Shown here in pieces: positions 59,450 to 64,000 of a stretch of 64,000 bases of DNA. The notes beneath the pieces were generated by a model, which had not been told where the DNA came from, ran no database searches, and worked only from the letters and a program-made list of their open reading frames with translations. The stretch is from HGM11368 sp051883455 (GTDB lineage Bacteria > Bacillota > Clostridia > Christensenellales > UBA3700): NCBI GenBank assembly GCA_051883455.1, contig JBJETT010000004.1, forward strand, positions 1 to 64,000, written 5' to 3'. Position 1 is the first letter of the stretch, and each line of letters opens with the position of its first letter. Position numbers and translations under genes: made by a program.

Positions 59450-60069
59450 TACTCGGTGTGGACAATGACGCCACGCAAGAAGAGATAAGGCAAGCCTACG
59501 AAAGGCTTAAAGAAGAGTACCAATCCCAACTTTTTGAAGAGGGCGAGGTTGGCAACTTAGCTGCCAAAAAACTCGACGAATTAGAGCGAGCCTATCACCA
59601 ATGCTTAGAGGACAAAGCCAACGACTTCCACTTTAGCGAGGAGGGCAACGGCTTAGGCGAGATAGAACAAATGATTAAGGACGGCAACCTCGAGGGAGCG
59701 CAGTCCAAGCTTGACAATATCGAGATGAGAGACGGATATTGGCACTATCTACAAGCCATCATCTATCACAAGCGTGGTTGGAACGTAGAGAGCAAAAAGC
59801 AACTCGATATAGCCCTCACTCTCGACGAGGACAACGAAAAGTATAAGCAAGCTAGAGAAAGGCTCAACAAAGTGCTATCGGGTGCAAGTGCAGAGGACGC
59901 CAGCTCGGCTAGCGGTAGTGCCGCAGCGGGTAGAGCGGGATATTCTCGCCCCGACCAAGAGGCAAGGCGTGCCGCTAACGACGAAGCTTGTTGCAATACT
60001 TGTTCCACACTCATATGTTGCGACTGTTGTTGCGAGTGTATGGGCGGAGATTTGATACCTTGTTGCTAA
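59428..60069 (+). CDS. J-domain protein with TPR-like middle and poly-cysteine tail
   Basis: A 213-residue protein using a GTG start at 59428 with AAGGAG upstream. Residues about 1-60 form a divergent J domain (DPYLILGVDNDATQEEIRQAYERLKEEY...KKLDELERAYHQC); the HPD tripeptide is absent (LFEEGE in its place), so canonical Hsp70 stimulation is doubtful. About 75-140 has a TPR-like pair (GNLEGAQSKLDNIE, HYLQAIIYHKRGW). After a Ser/Ala linker the last 28 residues contain 11 cysteines (ACCNTCSTLICCDCCCEC...PCC). The tail resembles the poly-cysteine miniproteins in this window, one of which lies 0.8 kb downstream. Confidence 0.85.
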   Translation: MQKDPYLILGVDNDATQEEIRQAYERLKEEYQSQLFEEGEVGNLAAKKLDELERAYHQCLEDKANDFHFSEEGNGLGEIEQMIKDGNLEGAQSKLDNIEMRDGYWHYLQAIIYHKRGWNVESKKQLDIALTLDEDNEKYKQARERLNKVLSGASAEDASSASGSAAAGRAGYSRPDQEARRAANDEACCNTCSTLICCDCCCECMGGDLIPCC

Positions 60070-60070
60070 G

Positions 60071-60655
60071 ATGAAGAGAAGCTATCACATTGCCATTTCG
60101 GGAATATCTGCCGCACTGACGATAATATCGCTATTGCTTGCAATGTTTCTACCTACGGCAAAGGTGGCTTTTTTCGCAATATCGGCGCTATGCGTATCGC
60201 TTTCTCTCACGCAAGGCTTGTTTTGGTCGGCGCTCGCAAGTTACGTCGTGGCGTCGGCAATAGGATTTTTGGCAGGCAATATCAAAGCCCTGCCTTTTAT
60301 ATTATTCTTTGGTTTATACTCTCTGGTTGCGTGGCTGTTAGATTTTCGTTTTTACAATTTGCGTATGCCGAGAGTCGTCAAAATCATACTTATCACGGTT
60401 ATTAAGCTTGCATATTTCGCGCTTGCTTTTTGGGCGTGCTACAAGTTGATGGGTGTGGTAATCTCCGATATCGTCATTGGCTCTTTGCGACTAAGCGAAC
60501 CGATATTTTGGACGGTGGGACTAGTGCTGTTTTGTGCCTACGACCCTTTGTATCGAATGGTCTTCAAGCTGGTATCGAGGCGAGTTGCCCTAGTCACCAA
60601 GAGGGGAGAGCCTACTCAGCCAGGCGATGATAATATTGACGATTTGTTTGGCTAA
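60071..60655 (+). CDS. Polytopic membrane protein, unknown
   Basis: A 194-residue protein with about five to six membrane helices and a polar C-terminal tail ending DDNIDDLFG. The helix layout resembles ECF S-components or YbhN-like small proteins, but I recognise no family motif. It begins one base after the J-domain gene stop with no own ribosome-binding site, so it is coupled to and probably works with DUF5685 and the J-domain protein. Confidence 0.75.
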   Translation: MKRSYHIAISGISAALTIISLLLAMFLPTAKVAFFAISALCVSLSLTQGLFWSALASYVVASAIGFLAGNIKALPFILFFGLYSLVAWLLDFRFYNLRMPRVVKIILITVIKLAYFALAFWACYKLMGVVISDIVIGSLRLSEPIFWTVGLVLFCAYDPLYRMVFKLVSRRVALVTKRGEPTQPGDDNIDDLFG

Positions 60656-60667
60656 AACAGTCAATAA

Positions 60668-60683
60668 CGCAATACATATCGGC
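60668..60683. repeat. Intergenic palindromic motif, copy 7
   Basis: CGCAATACATATCGGC, 13 bases after the stop of the membrane protein gene. It has the same CGCAATAC start as copy 2 with one change in the core (ACATATCG for ACGTATCG). Confidence 0.45.
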
Positions 60684-60718
60684 AAAAATATATATTTGAT
60701 TAAGGAAAACAATTCTAT

Positions 60719-60773
60719 AATCATACCGCACGATTTTTATATCGTCAAGTGACGACACGTCGCTGGTATGATT
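60719..60773 (+). ncRNA. Candidate three-way-junction RNA element
   Basis: AATCATACC (60719-60727) and GGTATGATT (60765-60773) are perfect 9-bp arms. Inside are two hairpins: ACGAT/ATCGT (60730-60734 / 60741-60745) and GTGACG/CGTCGC (60749-60754 / 60758-60763, one G-U), with 1-3-base joints. It lies in the 3' region of the trpS-DUF5685 transcript and is followed by a terminator. A TATAAT at 60716-60721 overlaps the left arm, so the element may alternatively act as DNA. Confidence 0.4.
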
Positions 60774-60780
60774 GCAACTA

Positions 60781-60811
60781 ATATCCACCCTTCGTTGGGG
60801 TGGATATTTTA
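60781..60811 (+). terminator. Terminator after the DUF5685/J-domain operon
   Basis: ATATCCACCC (60781-60790), loop TTCGTTG, GGGTGGATAT (60798-60807), then TTT. A 10-bp stem close behind the three-way element. Confidence 0.85.
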
Positions 60812-60836
60812 GCATAATATGTATCTTATATGTATC

Positions 60837-61025
60837 TTAGATTACGTCGTCGGTGTCGCCGTTTCTACAACAGCAGCAGATGATGAGTATCAAGATTATG
60901 AGCGTGCAACAGTCGCATCCGCCGTCTCTGCCGAAGAAACAGTTGTTGCCGGATCTTCCTTCATTGTCGCCACAGCAACAGCACAAGAGTAAGATAATAA
61001 TCCACAAGCAGCAGCAATTATCCAT
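60837..61025 (-). CDS. Poly-cysteine membrane miniprotein 2
   Basis: A 62-residue protein with 15 cysteines and the same double plan as the protein at 22324: CCCLWIIILLLCCCC, a short polar Gly/Asn linker, CDCCTLIILILIICCCC and an acidic tail. ATG 61025 is chosen because AGGAGGTC lies directly upstream; the frame can be extended seven codons to 61046, but these include the ribosome-binding site. The promoter at 61062-61089 matches that of miniprotein 1 in sequence and spacing. Convergent with the J-domain operon, whose J protein has a poly-cysteine tail. Function unknown; a spore-envelope role is inferred. Confidence 0.82.
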   Translation of the reverse strand: MDNCCCLWIIILLLCCCCGDNEGRSGNNCFFGRDGGCDCCTLIILILIICCCCRNGDTDDVI

Positions 61026-61061
61026 AGATAGACCTCCTTTTTTCAATGTTTTTTCTTATTT

Positions 61062-61089
61062 TACAATATGAGGCAAAATTCGATTGTGT
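61062..61089 (-). promoter_or_regulatory. Sigma-K-like promoter of poly-cysteine gene 2
   Basis: Reading the minus strand: ACAC (61089-61086), 15 bases, CATATTGTA (61070-61062), then AAATA. The 14-base CATATTGTAAAATA and the 15-base spacing to ACAC are identical to the element before miniprotein 1. Confidence 0.65.
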
Positions 61090-61096
61090 TACCGTG

Positions 61097-61130
61097 ATAA
61101 TATGTACTTATCAACCAATAGGCATATTAT
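61097..61130 (+). promoter_or_regulatory. Inverted repeat before the ArsR-type regulator gene
   Basis: ATAATATG (61097-61104) and CATATTAT (61123-61130) are perfect 8-base arms 18 bases apart, ending 21 bases before the start codon. A self-regulation operator for the ArsR-type repressor is plausible. Confidence 0.45.
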
Positions 61131-61151
61131 TTTGCCACGTGGAGGGGGAAT

Positions 61152-61508
61152 ATGCGCGGGTGTTTGACGTTGACGGAGAGTGAGGAACAGTCCATTAGGA
61201 GCTACATTCCGCCCAACGGAGCGGTCAAGGGAATAGCCGACTTTTATTTTATCTTCAGCGACAGTACAAGGCTCAAGATACTGTCGGTGCTTGCCGTGAC
61301 GGAGCTTTGCGTATGCGACGTATGCATATTGTTGGGACTCAACCAAACTACCGTATCCCACCAACTCAAGCTTCTTCGCGACGCTCGCATAGTGGCGGAT
61401 AGAAGGGTGGGCAAAATCGTCTTTTATCGCATAGTCAATCCATACGTCAACGAGGTTATGATGACGGGTGTCAACAATCTCAATACGTCCAACGGAAAGT
61501 ACGTCTAA
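61152..61508 (+). CDS. ArsR/SmtB-family metal-responsive repressor
   Basis: A 118-residue winged-helix repressor. The HTH is VCDVCILLGLNQTTVSHQLKLLRDARIVADRRVGKIVFYRI (about 55-95). ELCVCDVC at the start of that helix is the ArsR/CadC-type alpha-3 metal site, with the CxC pair and one further Cys. It should leave DNA on binding arsenite, antimonite, cadmium or lead. Normally an efflux or redox gene follows; here the next gene is uvrC with its own promoter, so the regulated target is not evident. AGGGGGA precedes the ATG. Confidence 0.9.
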   Translation: MRGCLTLTESEEQSIRSYIPPNGAVKGIADFYFIFSDSTRLKILSVLAVTELCVCDVCILLGLNQTTVSHQLKLLRDARIVADRRVGKIVFYRIVNPYVNEVMMTGVNNLNTSNGKYV

Positions 61509-61511
61509 CGA

Positions 61512-61540
61512 TTGTATCGACAGCCAAAGTATGATATAAT
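61512..61540 (+). promoter_or_regulatory. Promoter giving a leaderless mRNA (uvrC)
   Basis: TTGTAT (61512-61517), 17-bp spacer, TATAAT (61535-61540), ending six bases before ATG 61547. No Shine-Dalgarno. Confidence 0.8.
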
Positions 61541-61546
61541 ATCCTT

Positions 61547-63394
61547 ATGGATTTGATTAGGCAAAAGGTCAAGGATTTACCCGAAAACAGCGGAGTATAT
61601 ATTATGTATTCCGCCGACAGACAGATTTTGTACGTCGGCAAGGCTCGCAATCTCAAAAAGAGGGTCACTCAATACTTCGGTTCACCTGTCGGCAAGACCG
61701 ACAAGGTGCTCATTATGGTGTCCAAAATTGCCGACTTCGAATACATCATCACACGCAACGAGATAGAGGCTTTGGTGCTAGAGAACAACCTCATCAAAAA
61801 GCACCAACCGCCCTACAACATTCTTCTCAAAGACGACAAGAGTTATCCTTTTATCAAAATCAATACCAAGCAAGCCTATCCCAAAGTCGAGGTAGTGCGA
61901 AGACTCAAAAACGACGGCGCCAAGTACTTCGGTCCCTATATGCAGGGCATCTCGTCCAAGGAGATAGTCGACCTCATCTATTCGGCTTTTCCTCTACGCT
62001 CGTGTGGTATCGATATGTCTAAGCCACCCAAAGGACACAGACCTTGCCTCAATTATCACATAGGCAGGTGCAAAGCGCCTTGTATGGGGTACGAGACGCC
62101 CGAGCAATACGCCGAAACGATAGCCAAAGTCGTGGCTTTTTTGCAAGGCAACGACAAGTCGGTGGCTAATATTCTTACACGCAAAATGCAAGAGGCGTCC
62201 GAGCAGACGGAATACGAGATTGCCTTGATGTATAAGCAAAAACTCGCCGTGCTCGACAAACTTATCCGTCGTCAAGTGACGGCTTTGCCCAAGGATTTCG
62301 ACCTCGACGTATTCGCAATTGCTTCCAACGGGCTCAACGTCGTTGAGTCCACGCTTTTCGTCAGAGCGGGCAAGCTGGTGGGCTCGGACAAACAAGTCGT
62401 GGACAGTCTTAGCCTAACCGAGCAAGACAGTCTATCCAACTATATTATGCGGTTTTACGACGGCGTGCCGTATATTCCGCAAGAAGTTATCACAAGCGTT
62501 GAACTCGAAGACGCCGACGTTTTGGCGGAATACCTTGGCGAGAAGAAGGGCAAGAAGGTCAACGTCATCACCCCTCATCAAGGTGTGCGCAAGCAACTGG
62601 TCGATATGGCAATGAGCAACGCTTGCGACTATCTCGACAAGTCGCTGTCGCTCAAAGAACGTCAAGACAATATGACGGTGGGCGCAATGATACAACTTCA
62701 AGAATTTCTCAAACTATCCCGTATGCCTATTCGCATGGAATGCTACGACATATCGCATATATCGGGCACCAACAAGGTAGGTTCGATGGTGGTGTTTATC
62801 AACGGACAACCTGCCAAGTCGCACTATCGCAAGTTCCATATCAAGACGGTAGAGGGCAACAACGACTTCGAGAGTCTCAAGGAAGTGCTTAGACGTAGGA
62901 TATCTCGCCTACTAGACGAGCAGGAAAAAGACGAGTCCTTTTCTTCCCGTCCCGACCTTATCATCATAGACGGTGGCAAGGGACAACTCAGCAGCGTCAT
63001 GCAAGAGGTAGAGAAAGCGGGGCTTAGCGGTGTAGAAATCGTAGGTCTTGCCAAGAGCGAAGAGGAGATATTCTTCCCGGGTCAATCGCAATCGGTGCTT
63101 TTGCCACGCAACAGTTACGCCCTCAAGCTCGTCCAGCGCATAAGGGACGAGGCGCATAGATTTGCCATAACCTTTCACCGCAACGAGCGTAAACGCACCC
63201 AGACCAAGAGCAGACTTACCGATATAGCGGGTGTGGGCGAGGTCAAGCAAAAACGGCTCATACAAGCTTTTAGGACTATGGACAATATTCGCAACGCAAG
63301 CGTAGAGGACTTGTTGCTCGTCAAGGGTATGGATAGACCTACCGCAATAGCGATATACGAGCATTTTCACGTAGGCGATACGTCGGAAGATTGA
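61547..63394 (+). CDS. uvrC: UvrABC excinuclease subunit C
   Basis: The nuclease that makes both incisions in nucleotide excision repair. The 615 residues have the N-terminal GIY-YIG domain (PENSGVYIMYSADRQILYVGKARNLKKRV), a Cys cluster CLNYHIGRCKAPC, a UVR motif (about 200-235), the RNase-H-like 5' nuclease domain (MECYDISHISGT with the DxS motif, and IIDGGKGQLS) and C-terminal tandem helix-hairpin-helix (DIAGVGEVKQKRL, VKGMDRPTAIAIYEHF). Expressed from a leaderless-type promoter, separate from uvrBA. Confidence 0.97.
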   Translation: MDLIRQKVKDLPENSGVYIMYSADRQILYVGKARNLKKRVTQYFGSPVGKTDKVLIMVSKIADFEYIITRNEIEALVLENNLIKKHQPPYNILLKDDKSYPFIKINTKQAYPKVEVVRRLKNDGAKYFGPYMQGISSKEIVDLIYSAFPLRSCGIDMSKPPKGHRPCLNYHIGRCKAPCMGYETPEQYAETIAKVVAFLQGNDKSVANILTRKMQEASEQTEYEIALMYKQKLAVLDKLIRRQVTALPKDFDLDVFAIASNGLNVVESTLFVRAGKLVGSDKQVVDSLSLTEQDSLSNYIMRFYDGVPYIPQEVITSVELEDADVLAEYLGEKKGKKVNVITPHQGVRKQLVDMAMSNACDYLDKSLSLKERQDNMTVGAMIQLQEFLKLSRMPIRMECYDISHISGTNKVGSMVVFINGQPAKSHYRKFHIKTVEGNNDFESLKEVLRRRISRLLDEQEKDESFSSRPDLIIIDGGKGQLSSVMQEVEKAGLSGVEIVGLAKSEEEIFFPGQSQSVLLPRNSYALKLVQRIRDEAHRFAITFHRNERKRTQTKSRLTDIAGVGEVKQKRLIQAFRTMDNIRNASVEDLLLVKGMDRPTAIAIYEHFHVGDTSED

Positions 63395-63419
63395 CATATT
63401 ATCACAAAGGATATACAAT
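63391..63419 (+). promoter_or_regulatory. Promoter with near-zero leader before the HAD gene
   Basis: TTGACA (63391-63396, overlapping the uvrC stop), 17-bp spacer, TACAAT (63414-63419). The start codon is at 63429, nine bases after the -10 box; the mRNA leader would be about 2-3 bases. Confidence 0.75.
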
Positions 63420-63428
63420 ATAAGTATT

Positions 63429-64000
63429 ATGAAATACAAGGCAATTTTCAGTGATTTTGACGGCACTCTATATCGTAGCGACTATACGATATCTCAAGCC
63501 AACAAGGATGCAATCCAACGCTATATAGAGGCGGGCGGACACTTTATTCTCGCAACGGGCAGACTATTTCAGTCCATTTTGCCCAAAGCCAAAGAACTCG
63601 GCTTGCGTGGCGATTTGATATGCTACCAAGGCGCGGGCGTATACGATATCGAGACGAGGAAACTCAAATACAGCAATTTTTTCGAGACGTCGCTTGCTTT
63701 GGAAGTAGCGGATTTTTTGGATGAGCGCAAAGACTTAGTCGGCATGGCTTACGTGGACGACGAGTGTTGCGTTGAGTACAAAAACCCATATACCGACAAG
63801 TTTGCCATGATTTGTCAAATAGCATACAACGTGACGGGCAAGACCTTGCACGATTTTCTTTCGGAGAGCAATCCGCCTATGAAACTCATTGCTCTCATCG
63901 AACCCGACAAAGCCCCTCAACTTATCGAGGAGGCGAGAGCAAAGTTTGGCGATAGGGTGGTTATGTGTCGTTCCAATCCTGTAATAGTGGAATTTTTGCC
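63429..64000 (+). CDS. Cof-type HAD-IIB phosphatase, cut by the window end
   Basis: The first 190 codons of a haloacid-dehalogenase superfamily phosphatase, open to the last base of the window. Motif I is FSDFDGTLY (residues 7-15, nucleophile Asp9 and acid Asp11), motif II is the Thr in ILATGR (typical of the Cof/YkrA IIB group), and the C2 cap domain occupies about 85 onward. Full members are about 265 residues and carry the GDxxND motif, which lies beyond the window. They act on small sugar phosphates, flavin or PLP precursors; specificity cannot be assigned. Confidence 0.88.
   Translation, partial: MKYKAIFSDFDGTLYRSDYTISQANKDAIQRYIEAGGHFILATGRLFQSILPKAKELGLRGDLICYQGAGVYDIETRKLKYSNFFETSLALEVADFLDERKDLVGMAYVDDECCVEYKNPYTDKFAMICQIAYNVTGKTLHDFLSESNPPMKLIALIEPDKAPQLIEEARAKFGDRVVMCRSNPVIVEFL

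Noticed and set aside
1..64000. Prophage, integrative element or defence island
   Set aside because: No integrase, transposase, phage structural gene, toxin-antitoxin or restriction gene was found; gene content is core or envelope-related throughout.

Overview
The window is one contiguous piece of a Bacillota (Firmicutes) chromosome, most likely an anaerobic, spore-forming Clostridia lineage. The evidence is SpoIIID, SpoVG and a SpoVB-type flippase, a DUF421/DUF4363 pair, a threonylcarbamoyl-AMP synthase / low-molecular-weight phosphatase / rpiB cluster like the Bacillus ywl region, a folate (THF) riboswitch in front of a FolT-type ECF transporter, a type III pantothenate kinase beside another ECF S-component, and many consensus sigma-A promoters. 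I saw no rRNA, complete tRNA, phage, insertion sequence or CRISPR array. A run of exactly 100 Ns inside a tandem repeat shows that this is a draft scaffold.

Layout. 0.3-2.7 kb: a PhoB/PhoR-like two-component system. 2.9-5.0 kb: a membrane protein with a long Glu/Pro tandem repeat (contains the gap). 5.2-7.8 kb: ZIP metal transporter, tsaC/sua5, tyrosine phosphatase and rpiB. 8.0-13.1 kb: lipoprotein, GH3 glycosidase and guaB. 13.2-19.9 kb: a complete phosphate module (pstS, a pstC-pstA fusion, pstB, phoU, second response regulator and kinase) behind a PhoP-box-like repeat. 20-23.4 kb: QueG-like Fe-S protein, glyS, a poly-cysteine miniprotein and two small membrane proteins. 23.7-32 kb: pantothenate transport and CoA entry, hom, two small winged-helix/membrane proteins, uvrB and uvrA. 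32.2-36 kb: DUF4363/DUF421, riboswitch-folT, SpoVB-like flippase, LysM protein. 36-44 kb: a 1221-residue surface lipoprotein, split TSUP transporter, spoIIID, a TtcA-like enzyme, a small-multidrug-export-type protein and a lipoprotein. 44-49.6 kb: two PAP2-type membrane proteins, an AMP-forming ligase, an FGGY kinase and a MORN protein. 49.8-58.6 kb: spoVG, murC, an MDR oxidoreductase, rpmE, a YqhQ-PrmC fusion, prfA, thrC and trpS. 58.6-64 kb: DUF5685 and J-domain proteins, a second poly-cysteine miniprotein, an ArsR regulator, uvrC and a HAD phosphatase cut by the window end.

Four signals go beyond housekeeping annotation. (1) Two poly-cysteine miniproteins 38 kb apart share a duplicated CCC-hydrophobic-CCCC layout and an identical promoter layout (ACAC, 15 bp, CATATTGTAAAATA) resembling mother-cell sigma-K promoters; a J-domain protein near one of them ends in a poly-cysteine tail too. 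(2) At least five genes have a sigma-A promoter whose TATAAT-type -10 box ends only 6-9 bases before the start codon, with no Shine-Dalgarno, suggesting leaderless or nearly leaderless mRNAs. (3) A palindromic motif around CGATACGTRTCG recurs at least seven times, only between genes. (4) Several structured leaders are present: the THF riboswitch, an unexplained hairpin leader before the pantothenate transporter, a hairpin that buries a ribosome-binding site before a lipoprotein, and a three-way-junction-like element at 60.7 kb.
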